From: Leucobacter sp. cx-328
GTDB taxonomy: Bacteria > Actinomycetota > Actinomycetes > Actinomycetales > Microbacteriaceae
Direction of reading: 5' to 3'
Assembly (NCBI RefSeq): GCF_014530035.1
Contig: NZ_JACVMX010000003.1
Coordinates: 62,001-126,000, forward strand
DNA: 64,000 nucleotides
Shown piece after piece: positions 1 to 8,231 of this stretch. The notes beneath the pieces were generated by a model. That model ran no database searches. It had not been told where the DNA came from and worked only from the letters and a program-made list of their open reading frames with translations. A program made the position numbers and the translations under genes. Numbering within the stretch: the first letter of the stretch is position 1; every line of letters starts with the position of its first letter.

Positions 1-412
<412 letters not shown>

Positions 413-416
<4 letters not shown>

Positions 417-1207
417 GCGCACAGTTCACTCGCACTCCGCTGATCGCGGGTAACTGGAAGATGAACTTCGACCACCTGCAGGCAATCGCATTCGTGCAGA
501 AGCTTGCATGGGGCCTGAAGGACGCAAAGCACGACTTCGCTGACGCAGAGGTTGCCGTCTTCCCCCCGTTCACCGATTTGCGTTCGGTGCAGACCCTGCT
601 TTCTGCCGACAAGCTCGCACTGAGTCTCGGCGCTCAAGATGTTTCGCCGCAGGCCTCCGGCGCGTTCACCGGAGACATCTCTGCCGCGATGCTCACAAAG
701 CTTGATGTTCAGTACGTCATTATCGGTCACTCGGAGCGTCGCCACGGTCACGGCGAGTCTGACGAGGTCGTGGCGGCGAAGACTGCTGCAACCGCACAGG
801 CTGGCATGGTTCCTGTGATCTGCGTCGGCGAAACCGCTGAAGATCTCGAGACACACGGTGCCGCCGCGGTTCCCGTTGCTCAACTGCGTGCGGCTCTCGC
901 CGGCGTACCGACCGGCGCTCCCTTCGTGGTTGCGTATGAGCCCGTGTGGGCGATTGGGAGCGGCCAGGCCGCAACTCCCGAGCAGGCTCAGGCTGTCGCT
1001 CAGGCACTTCGCGCAGCGATCACCGAAGTTGCAGGCGAAGAGGTCGCCAACGCAACTCGTGTCCTGTATGGCGGATCGGTCACCAGCGACAACATTGCAG
1101 CGTTCATGCGCCAGCCAGATGTTGACGGCGCACTGGTAGGTGGCGCTAGCCTGAAGGTGGACGAGTTCCAGCGGATCATCCGATTCCGCCAACACGTCGG
1201 CGCGTAG
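413..1207 (+). CDS. tpiA: Triosephosphate isomerase
   Basis: This is a 264-residue cytosolic TIM-barrel enzyme interconverting dihydroxyacetone phosphate and glyceraldehyde 3-phosphate. GNWKMN near residues 13-18 supplies the catalytic Asn/Lys, VIIGHSERR carries the catalytic His at about 106, [11 protein letters not shown] carries the catalytic Glu at about 176, and LYGGSV is the phosphate-binding motif near the C-terminus. The length is slightly above the usual ~250 residues. The ATG overlaps the pgk stop by four bases, which fixes the start. It lies in the pgk-tpiA-secG order common in actinobacteria. Confidence 0.98.
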
Positions 1208-1294
1208 CCATTTCAGGGCCGTTCGGCGGCTATACTGGTGTCTGGTCCGTCGGCGCCGCGCACCTCGCGCGACGCCAAGTGAAAGGTTTCCTCA

Positions 1295-1543
1295 GTGCTC
1301 GTAGTTAAGATCATCCTCTTGGCGCTGCTTGTTCTTACGAGCTTGCTCCTGACGCTGTTCATCTTGCTGCACAAGGGTCGCGGTGGCGGCCTCTCCGACA
1401 TGTTCGGTGGCGGTATGGGGTCAGCGCTCGGGTCGTCGGGTGTCGCAGAGCGAAACCTTAACCGTATTACGGTTGTCGTCTCGATCGTTTGGGTTCTCTC
1501 GATCGTCGGCGTCAACGTTATTGATCGCTTCACGCTGATCTAA
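1295..1543 (+). CDS. secG: SecG subunit of the protein translocase
   Basis: An 82-residue membrane protein starting at GTG behind a GAAAGG ribosome site. It has two hydrophobic segments (about residues 2-24 and 57-76) joined by a glycine-rich loop containing GRGGGLSDMFGG, the signature of SecG, which assists SecYE and SecA in protein export. A TATACT at 1231-1236 could be the -10 of a promoter in the 87-bp gap after tpiA. The position after tpiA and before an rbpA-like gene is typical of Microbacteriaceae. Confidence 0.95.
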   Translation: MLVVKIILLALLVLTSLLLTLFILLHKGRGGGLSDMFGGGMGSALGSSGVAERNLNRITVVVSIVWVLSIVGVNVIDRFTLI

Positions 1544-1571
1544 GTTTTATCTTCTAGAAAGCAGGTCACTC

Positions 1572-1928
1572 GTGGCAGGCAGCAGTAATGCTATCCGCGG
1601 TGCCCGCGTCGGTTCTGGTCCCATGGGGGAGCAAGATCACGGCGTGCGTGCCGAACGTGTACAGGTCTCATACTGGGACGCACTGGGCAACGAAACGATC
1701 CGCTACTTCTCGGCTGATGTCGCCGACGAAGAAATCCCGGATCAGATTGATTCGCCGACCTCGGGCCTGCCCGCTGGTCGCGACAAGAACGAGCCGCCGC
1801 AGGTCGTGAAGAACGAGCCGTACAAGACGCACCTCGCATATGTGAAGGAGCGTCGCACCGAAGAGGAAGCTGTTGAGCTTCTCGAAGAGGCTCTGCAGAA
1901 GCTTCGTGCTCGTCGCGGTCGCCGCTAG
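1572..1928 (+). CDS. RbpA-family RNA polymerase-binding protein, divergent paralogue
   Basis: A 118-residue protein with the RbpA layout: an N-terminal NAIRGARVGSGPMGEQDH tail, a central core domain, and a C-terminal sigma-interaction helix ending in EEALQKLRARRGRR. RbpA binds core polymerase and group 1 sigma factors and stabilises open complexes. The basic linker and RTEEEAVELLEEAL helix are retained. The core region differs strongly from the classical sequence and has no cysteines. A second, more canonical copy lies at 55,736-56,101. The start is GTG, 28 bases after secG, so the two are probably co-transcribed. Family membership is clear; whether it has the same sigma partner is unknown. 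Confidence 0.88.
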   Translation: MAGSSNAIRGARVGSGPMGEQDHGVRAERVQVSYWDALGNETIRYFSADVADEEIPDQIDSPTSGLPAGRDKNEPPQVVKNEPYKTHLAYVKERRTEEEAVELLEEALQKLRARRGRR

Positions 1929-1939
1929 GCACAACGACT

Positions 1940-1988
1940 CACAATAGGAAAGGCCCCAACCAAAACGCTTGGGGCCTTTCCTATTGTG
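1940..1988. terminator. Bidirectional hairpin terminator between rbpA paralogue and pgi
   Basis: A perfect 20-bp inverted repeat (arms 1940-1959 and 1969-1988) with a 9-nt loop lies between the convergent rbpA-like gene and pgi. The arms contain AGGAAAGGCCCC / GGGGCCTTTCCT. Confidence 0.93.
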
Positions 1989-2010
1989 TTCTACAGGCAG
2001 CTTTCGTTTG

Positions 2011-3636
2011 CTAGCTTCCCAACGCTGAGACTGCGGCAATGAGCTCATCGATTGCAAGAATCGTGGAGTCACCGCTGACTCGGAGCACAGACCTGCCACG
2101 TTCTCGAAGCACGGCCGCATCTCCGTTTGCCTGGGCGCGCATCAGCGACGCAAAGCTCGATTCACCACCCGGAATATCAAGGTCGAACGACGGGGTATCG
2201 ATGATCTGCAAGAAGACGCCGAGTGGACGACCACCCTTATGGAACTGTCCAACTGAGTGCAGATAACGCGGACCCCAACCGAGGCTCACGGGAATGTCCC
2301 ACGTGTCGGCGAGTGCCGAACGCAAGCGTTCAAGCGGAGCAGCACACGGACCCTCGGGGGCACCGTACACCTGAATCGCGATGTACCCGTTGACCGGAAC
2401 GGCACGGCGAAGCTCCGCAAGCAAGCTCCCTGGATCAATCGAGGCGTTCACACCGCAGCTCACACCGGACACTTTGGTGCCAGCGAATGCAGGAGTCCAG
2501 GACTCAGCGGATTCCTCTGCTGCAGTGAGGTTTTTGCGAGCAGCTACCTTCGCTGACTCTACGTCGGGTTGGTTGAACGGATCGACGCCAATGAGATGTC
2601 CAAGCGCAGCGGTCGCAACCTCCCACAAGAGGAATTGTGCTCCAAGTGCACCAGCGACCGCGATGGTCTGATCGCTTGCAAGCTGTACATCGGAATCCAC
2701 GAAGTGCTCATCGAGAAGTTCAACCACGCGTGCAGGCTCGGCCGAGGTCGGGAGTGCACCCTGGGGGAGTGACAGCGGAAGCACACCCTTGCCGTTCTTT
2801 CCCGTTGACTCCGCAACAAGCTGCTCGATCCAAAGCCCGAGACCCCAGGGCTGGGCCACCGACTCAACGAGTTCAAGCACGTAACGCTCTGGAAGCTCCG
2901 CGAAGATTGCCGCCGCCAGCTGTAGCGCGGGATTCTCGACAGAGTCGAGCATAATTTCTGGTCGAACAGACTCTGCTTCACGCAGGAGTCCGTCAATGTC
3001 AGACCCCGCGAGTCCGGCAGGAACGATACCGAAGGCAGTGAGCGCCGAGAATCGACCGCCTACGTTGGGGTCAGCGTGGAACACACGTTGACCAGCCGCG
3101 GTAGCGCTGGCTTCAAGCCTCGAACCCGGATCGGTCACCACCACCACATGATCGGCAGGGTCCACACCAGCCGCGGCAAACGCTTCTGCGAACACCGCGC
3201 GATGGCTCAGTGTTTCGACCGTTGAACCTGACTTTGAACTCACGACTGCAACGGTGTGTGCGACATCATCTGACAGGGCGCTGCGTACGGTGTCGGGGTG
3301 TGTCGAATCAAGCACTGTGAGGGAAAAGCCGTCACGCCGGGTGATCACATACGGTGCAAGACTTGATCCGCCCATGCCGCACAGTACGAGGCGCGTGATT
3401 CCACGCTCCAAGAGCTCTGCGCGATACTCTTTGACCTGCTCAAGTACCTGACGTGCTTCCTGGGCAAAGTCGACCCAGCCGAGACGGATAGCGGCCTCGT
3501 CAGAGGCTCGCTCTCCCCACAGCGAGTCGTCCTTCGCAAACAACCGCGTAGCGAACTTTGAGCGAACGAGTTGATCAAGGACAGGGGCGGAGCGCTCTGC
3601 TGCATTGGCTGTGAGCTTTACCTCTGCCGTACTCAA
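2011..3636 (-). CDS. pgi: Glucose-6-phosphate isomerase
   Basis: A 541-residue cytosolic isomerase converting glucose 6-phosphate and fructose 6-phosphate. Two SIS-type sugar-phosphate folds are recognisable: CGMGGSSLAP with SSKSGSTVET (about residues 86-145) carries the phosphate-binding loops, and later segments include GKNGKGVLPL and GHLIGVDPFNQPDVE. It is the actinobacterial form found beside tal and tkt. Its ATG overlaps the tal stop by four bases, so it is the third gene of a tkt-tal-pgi operon. In many relatives zwf, opcA and pgl follow here; in this window they do not. Confidence 0.95.
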   Translation of the reverse strand: MSTAEVKLTANAAERSAPVLDQLVRSKFATRLFAKDDSLWGERASDEAAIRLGWVDFAQEARQVLEQVKEYRAELLERGITRLVLCGMGGSSLAPYVITRRDGFSLTVLDSTHPDTVRSALSDDVAHTVAVVSSKSGSTVETLSHRAVFAEAFAAAGVDPADHVVVVTDPGSRLEASATAAGQRVFHADPNVGGRFSALTAFGIVPAGLAGSDIDGLLREAESVRPEIMLDSVENPALQLAAAIFAELPERYVLELVESVAQPWGLGLWIEQLVAESTGKNGKGVLPLSLPQGALPTSAEPARVVELLDEHFVDSDVQLASDQTIAVAGALGAQFLLWEVATAALGHLIGVDPFNQPDVESAKVAARKNLTAAEESAESWTPAFAGTKVSGVSCGVNASIDPGSLLAELRRAVPVNGYIAIQVYGAPEGPCAAPLERLRSALADTWDIPVSLGWGPRYLHSVGQFHKGGRPLGVFLQIIDTPSFDLDIPGGESSFASLMRAQANGDAAVLRERGRSVLRVSGDSTILAIDELIAAVSALGS

Positions 3637-4745
3637 TTGTTCTCCTGGATTGCTTCGGTCACGGTTGCCACGAGTTCAGCCCATGAGGCGTCAAACTTGG
3701 CAAGACCCTCGTTCTCGAGCTTGGTCATCACGTCGTCATAGTGAATTCCGAGACCATCAAGCGTGTTCCAGTGCTGATTTGCCTCGAGGTATTCAGTCAC
3801 AACGCGGTCGGTCGCTGGCGGCGCATGATCAGCTACCGCTTCGAGCGTCGCCAGCGGCATGGTGTTGACCGTGCCGCTGGTCACCAATTCATCGACATAC
3901 GCAGTGTCAGTCAACAACTCGGCGTTCTTCACGCCGGTTGAGGCCCACAACAGGCGTTGGGGGGTTGCGCCACGATCGTGCAGGTAGCCCAAGCGAGCGG
4001 TGCCACTCATGTTCACGAGAATCTCGTGCATGAGACGCGCGTTTGCGATGCCTGACTTGCCGCGTAATGCGAGCGCTTCCGCCGTACCAATTGCAGTGAG
4101 CTGCGAATCGACCTCGGTATCCACACGAGATACAAACACTGAGGCGACTGAGTGCACCTGGGAAACGTCGTTGCCCGCAGCGCGTGCCAGCTCTACCCCC
4201 GCGTAGTACGCGTGAATGACCTGGCGGTAACGGGTGATGTTGAAGATCAGCGTGACGTTGACGCTGATTCCCTCACTCACCACCGCCGTGATCGCTTCGA
4301 GTCCAGCTTCAGTGGCGGGAATCTTGATCATCGCGTTTGGACGATTGATTCGTTGCCAAAGGTCGCGAGCCTGAGCGATTGTTCCTGCAGTGTCGTGCGC
4401 GAGACCGGGGTCAACCTCAAGCGAAACTCGACCATCACGACCATCTGTAGCCGCATACACGTCGGCGAACAAGTCGCACGCTGCGGTGACATCGGTCACC
4501 GTGAGGTCGCGAATCGTCTCGGCTACGGACAGGCCACGGGTGACGCAATCAGTGACTGCGTCACGGTACGCCTCGCCGTCCGCGAGTGCGGCGGCAAAGA
4601 TCGTGGGGTTCGTGGTTACGCCTACGACGTCGAGTTCGCGCACGAGCCTCGAGAGCTGACCGCTCTCGAGGCTGCGGCGCGAAAGATCGTCAAGCCAGAT
4701 ACTCACGCCCGCACTGCTGATGTCAGCGGTGTGCGAGTGGGACAT
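3633..4745 (-). CDS. tal: Transaldolase (long actinobacterial type)
   Basis: A 370-residue enzyme of the non-oxidative pentose-phosphate pathway that moves a dihydroxyacetone unit from sedoheptulose 7-phosphate to glyceraldehyde 3-phosphate through a Schiff-base lysine. Diagnostic segments are IWLDDLSR near residue 16, VTTNPTIF near 44, and NAMIKIPATEAG near 137, which holds the catalytic lysine. Ser/Arg motifs such as VSRVDTEVD follow. The length fits the long TAL family shared with actinobacteria and cyanobacteria. It lies eight bases after tkt and overlaps pgi. Confidence 0.96.
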   Translation of the reverse strand: MSHSHTADISSAGVSIWLDDLSRRSLESGQLSRLVRELDVVGVTTNPTIFAAALADGEAYRDAVTDCVTRGLSVAETIRDLTVTDVTAACDLFADVYAATDGRDGRVSLEVDPGLAHDTAGTIAQARDLWQRINRPNAMIKIPATEAGLEAITAVVSEGISVNVTLIFNITRYRQVIHAYYAGVELARAAGNDVSQVHSVASVFVSRVDTEVDSQLTAIGTAEALALRGKSGIANARLMHEILVNMSGTARLGYLHDRGATPQRLLWASTGVKNAELLTDTAYVDELVTSGTVNTMPLATLEAVADHAPPATDRVVTEYLEANQHWNTLDGLGIHYDDVMTKLENEGLAKFDASWAELVATVTEAIQENN

Positions 4746-4753
4746 GGATCCTC

Positions 4754-6823
4754 CTATGCCTGCGCCTGCAGGCTTTCCTGTGCTGCCGCAACGACAGCCT
4801 CAGTTGTGATTCCGTACTCACGGAACAGCGTCTCAAAGTCGGCCGAAGCACCGAAGGTCTCGATCGAAACCGAACGACCGGTGTCGCCAACAAACTTTTC
4901 CCAGCCGAGCGAGAGGCCAGCCTCAACGCTCACGCGTGCCTTCACAGCAACGGGGAGCACGCTCGCGCGGTACTCTGCTGACTGCTCTGCAAACCATTCG
5001 AAGCAGGGCATCGACACAACGCGCGCGCCAATTCCCTGTGCCGCGAGTTCTTCGCGTGCTGCAACTGCGAGCTGCACCTCCGAACCGGTTGCCATCAGGA
5101 TAACGTCAAGCGAATCTGTCGGGGTGTCAGCGAGCACGTATGCTCCACGACGCACGTCATCGGTGCGCGTGCCCGCCAGAACGGGGACGTTCTGACGGGT
5201 CAGTGCGAGACCCGTCGGGCCAGCGTGACGGGTGAGGATCTCATGCCACGCAATTGCAGTCTCGTTTGCGTCTGCGGGGCGAACCATTGCGAGGTTCGGG
5301 ATCGCACGAAGCGAAGCGATGTGCTCGATCGGCTGGTGCGTGGGGCCGTCCTCGCCAAGGGCGATGGAGTCGTGCGTCCAGACGAACACGCTCGGAACGT
5401 TCATGAGCGCGGCGAGACGCACTGCGGGACGCATGTAGTCAGCGAACTGCAGGAAGGTGCCGCCGTAGCTGCGAGTCTTGCCGTGCAACTGAATGCCGTT
5501 CAGAATCGCGCCCATTGCATGCTCGCGAATACCGAAGTGCAGCACTCGGCCGTAGGGGTTGCCCTGCCAGGTCGACGTCGAGTGGTTTGCGGGAACGAAC
5601 GATGCCGAGTTCGGGATCGTCGTGTTGTTCGAACCTGCGAGGTCTGCCGATCCGCCCCACAGCTCGGGCATGATCGGGCCGAGAGCTGCAAGCACCTTAC
5701 CGCTTGCCGAGCGAGTCGCGACGCTTGCGCCGGTCTCGAACTGGGGGAGCGCGGCTTCTACGCCCTCGGGCAGTGCCTGCGCCTCAAGGCGGTCCAGGAG
5801 CTGCTTGCGCTCGGGGTTTGCTGCAGCCCAAGCATCGAACGATGCCTGCCACGTTGCGCGCTTTTCTGCGCCACGGTCAACTGCGCCACGGGTGTGCGCG
5901 ATGACTTCAGGAGCAACGTCGAAGTGCTTCTCGGGGTCGAAGCCGAGCACAGTCTTCAGGCCAGCGAGCTCTTCAGCGCCAAGCTTTGCGCCGTGAATGC
6001 CACCGCTGTTCTGCTTGCCTGGCGAAGGCCAGCCGATGATGGTCTTGAGAATGATGAGGGTCGGCTTCGTCGACTCAGCCTTCGCCTCTTCGATTGCCGA
6101 GTACAGCTCAGCGACGTCCTCGACGTATGCGCCGGTCTTCTTCCAATCGACCTCGAGCACCTGCCAACCGTAGGCTTCGTAACGCTTTGCAACGTCCTCT
6201 GAGAACGAAATGTCGGTGTCATCTTCGATCGAGATCTGGTTCGAATCATAGATCGCGATGAGGTTGCCGAGCTCCTGGTGGCCCGCGAGCGAGGCTGCCT
6301 CAGCAGTCACACCTTCCTGCAGGTCACCGTCGCCGGCAACAACATAGATGAAGTGATCGAAGGGGCTCGTGCCGGGCGCAGCCTCAGGGTCAAACAAGCC
6401 ACGCTCGTAGCGCGCCGAGTACGCAAATCCAACAGCCGACGCGAGGCCCTGACCCAGCGGGCCAGTGGTGATCTCGACGCCCTTGGTGTGGCCGTATTCG
6501 GGGTGACCGGGGGTCTTCGAACCCCAGGTGCGAAGCGCCTCGATGTCTGCAAGCTCCAGACCGTAGCCACCCATGTAAAGCTGGACGTACTGAGTCAGCG
6601 AGGAATGGCCAATCGAGAGAATGAAACGATCGCGGCCGAGCCAGTCGGCATCGGTCGGATCATGACGCATTACCTTCTGGTGCAGCAGATACGAAACGGG
6701 GGCAAGGCTGATCGCCGTTCCGGGATGGCCATTGCCAACCTTCTCAACTGCGTCAGCAGCGAGCACACGAGCGGTGTCCACCGCCCGATTATCAAGCTCG
6801 TCCCAGTGCAATCCGTTCGTCAA
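4754..6823 (-). CDS. tkt: Transketolase
   Basis: A ~689-residue thiamine diphosphate enzyme transferring two-carbon ketol units. The N-terminal domain has GNGHPGTAISLAP and the ThDP motif beginning VAGDGDLQEG. The pyrimidine domain carries GIREHAMGAI and THDSIALGEDGPTHQP, followed by the C-terminal domain. The frame stays open up to a TTG at 6877, but that would add an uncharacteristic basic leader. The TTG at 6823 follows GAGAGG-like purines and gives the usual N-terminus LHWDELDNRAVDTAR. First gene of tkt-tal-pgi, divergent from ctaB across about 84 bp. Confidence 0.95.
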   Translation of the reverse strand: MTNGLHWDELDNRAVDTARVLAADAVEKVGNGHPGTAISLAPVSYLLHQKVMRHDPTDADWLGRDRFILSIGHSSLTQYVQLYMGGYGLELADIEALRTWGSKTPGHPEYGHTKGVEITTGPLGQGLASAVGFAYSARYERGLFDPEAAPGTSPFDHFIYVVAGDGDLQEGVTAEAASLAGHQELGNLIAIYDSNQISIEDDTDISFSEDVAKRYEAYGWQVLEVDWKKTGAYVEDVAELYSAIEEAKAESTKPTLIILKTIIGWPSPGKQNSGGIHGAKLGAEELAGLKTVLGFDPEKHFDVAPEVIAHTRGAVDRGAEKRATWQASFDAWAAANPERKQLLDRLEAQALPEGVEAALPQFETGASVATRSASGKVLAALGPIMPELWGGSADLAGSNNTTIPNSASFVPANHSTSTWQGNPYGRVLHFGIREHAMGAILNGIQLHGKTRSYGGTFLQFADYMRPAVRLAALMNVPSVFVWTHDSIALGEDGPTHQPIEHIASLRAIPNLAMVRPADANETAIAWHEILTRHAGPTGLALTRQNVPVLAGTRTDDVRRGAYVLADTPTDSLDVILMATGSEVQLAVAAREELAAQGIGARVVSMPCFEWFAEQSAEYRASVLPVAVKARVSVEAGLSLGWEKFVGDTGRSVSIETFGASADFETLFREYGITTEAVVAAAQESLQAQA

Positions 6824-6907
6824 CAGCCCCAGCCTCTCATGTTGCGTTTTGCGCCTACTCAGCGCACTCCCAACCAATCTTACCGACTACAGGTACCATG
6901 GGGAGTG

Positions 6908-7834
6908 ATGTCCGCAGAGATTTCTACCCCAGCAGCTCCCGTTCAGGCCCCGCGTTCGTTCGGCCGGACGGTGAAGAACTACGTTGCACTCACAAAGCCG
7001 CGAGTGATGGAGCTTCTGCTCGTTGTCACTGTTCCGGCCATGATTTTGGCTCAGGGCGGCCTGCCGAACCTCTGGCTTGTGCTTGCAACGCTTATCGGTG
7101 GCGCCATGAGCGCGGGTTCCGCCGGTGCATTCAATTGCTACATCGACCGCGAGGCCGATCGCGTGATGAATCGCACGAAGAACCGCCCACTCGTGACGCG
7201 AGAGATTTCTGATCGCAACGCGTTGATTTTTGCGTACGCACTCGGCGTTGCGTCGATTGTCTGGCTGTACTTCACCACGAACTGGCTCGCCGCGCTGTTG
7301 AGCCTCGCCGCGATCTTCACCTACGTCGTTGTGTACACCATGTGGCTCAAGGGTCGTAGCGAGCAGAACATCATCTGGGGCGGCATCGCTGGCTGCTTCC
7401 CGGTACTGATTGGCTGGGCGGCCGTTACCGAGTCGCTCGCATGGCCCGCTTGGATTTTCTTCATCATTATCTTCCTCTGGACCCCGGCTCATTACTGGCC
7501 GCTGTCCATGCGGTACCGTGAAGATTATGCAGCTGCCGGCGTGCCCATGCTCGCTGTTGTTCGCGGCCGTACAACCGTTGGCTTGCAGGTCATCCTGTAC
7601 ACCTGGGCAACCGTGGTGTCGAGCTTCCTCATGATCCCCGTAGCAAACATGGGCTGGACCTACACGGTCGTCGCGCTCGCAAGCGGTATTTACTTCATCG
7701 TTGAAGCGCACAAGCTTTACAACCAGGCCATTCGCGGCAACGAGGGCAAGCCGATGCAGGTGTTCCACGCATCGATCACATACCTTTCAGTGTTGTCGAT
7801 TGCGATTGCAGTGGATCCGCTGCTTCCTTTCTAA
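6908..7834 (+). CDS. ctaB: Protoheme IX farnesyltransferase (heme O synthase)
   Basis: A 308-residue membrane prenyltransferase that attaches a farnesyl group to heme b, giving heme O for the aa3 oxidase. The first aspartate-rich motif is NCYIDREADRVMNRTKNRPL near residue 78, with the second acidic site around YREDYAAAGVPML. Seven to nine hydrophobic helices are visible. The ATG at 6908 is chosen because the family N-terminus (KNYVALTKPRVMELL) begins about 25 residues in; the open frame extends far upstream antisense to tkt and is not coding there. The position divergent from tkt is conserved in actinobacteria. It works with ctaA at 12,403-13,353. Confidence 0.96.
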   Translation: MSAEISTPAAPVQAPRSFGRTVKNYVALTKPRVMELLLVVTVPAMILAQGGLPNLWLVLATLIGGAMSAGSAGAFNCYIDREADRVMNRTKNRPLVTREISDRNALIFAYALGVASIVWLYFTTNWLAALLSLAAIFTYVVVYTMWLKGRSEQNIIWGGIAGCFPVLIGWAAVTESLAWPAWIFFIIIFLWTPAHYWPLSMRYREDYAAAGVPMLAVVRGRTTVGLQVILYTWATVVSSFLMIPVANMGWTYTVVALASGIYFIVEAHKLYNQAIRGNEGKPMQVFHASITYLSVLSIAIAVDPLLPF

Positions 7835-7870
7835 CCTCCCGCGTGCGGCCGCTGTGTGGTCGTACTCGCA

Positions 7871-7902
7871 GAAAGCCCCGGGCCGTTTGGCTCAGGGCTT
7901 TC
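7871..7902 (+). terminator. Hairpin terminator after ctaB
   Basis: Eight-bp arms GAAAGCCC (7871-7878) and GGGCTTTC (7895-7902) lie 36 bases after the ctaB stop, with a 16-nt loop. The downstream strand is not strongly T-rich, so it may be a pause or processing hairpin. Confidence 0.6.
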
Positions 7903-8168
7903 GCTGTGTCTGGGCGGGAGAGCTTCACCACTGCCGGCTTTCGCCGAGGCCCCCTCGCTGCGGGCGGCCTCGTGAAGAGACCCCCGTCTGGCATAAAGAT
8001 GACTGTTATACGCATGAATCGGTCCACTGTGCCAGAAGGGCCAGTTTCATGGGGGTCCATGATGGGGCGCGGATCAGGCCACACGCCACGCGGTGGCACT
8101 CAAAGCGCCTCATCTCGTGTGTTACCACGTGAAAGGGATGGGCCAGCCTCAGACAACTCACACAAAAA
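7903..8168. other. Gene-free stretch with several hairpins, function unknown
   Basis: About 265 bases lie between the ctaB terminator and the permease terminator. Open frames exist here, but none matches a family I recognise. Visible structure: outer arms CTTCAC (7923-7928) and GTGAAG (7972-7977) enclosing CGAGGCC (7945-7951) and GGCCTCG (7966-7972), which share one base; TCATGG/CCATGA at 8047-8062; and GCCAC/GTGGC at 8085-8097. A TGTTATAC near 8005 resembles an extended -10 element. This could be a small RNA, a decayed gene or chance structure in GC-rich DNA. Confidence 0.3.
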
Positions 8169-8214
8169 AGAGGTGGCGATCCGCCCCAGAAAACCGGGGA
8201 GAATCGCCACCTCT
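8169..8214 (-). terminator. Rho-independent terminator of the permease gene
   Basis: Perfect 12-bp arms (8169-8180 and 8203-8214; AGAGGTGGCGAT and its complement) with a second weaker inner stem. On the minus strand the hairpin is followed by a run of six T residues (A-run at 8164-8169), the classic intrinsic terminator. Confidence 0.92.
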
Positions 8215-8231
8215 GAGCGTCTGCGACGCTG

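Noticed and set aside
4152-6202. Long plus-strand frames opposite tal and tkt.
   Set aside because: Antisense to highly conserved enzymes, with no recognisable domain.
6278-6907. N-terminal extension of CtaB of about 210 residues.
   Set aside because: It lies antisense to tkt, has no homology to the prenyltransferase family, and the normal CtaB N-terminus begins after 6908.
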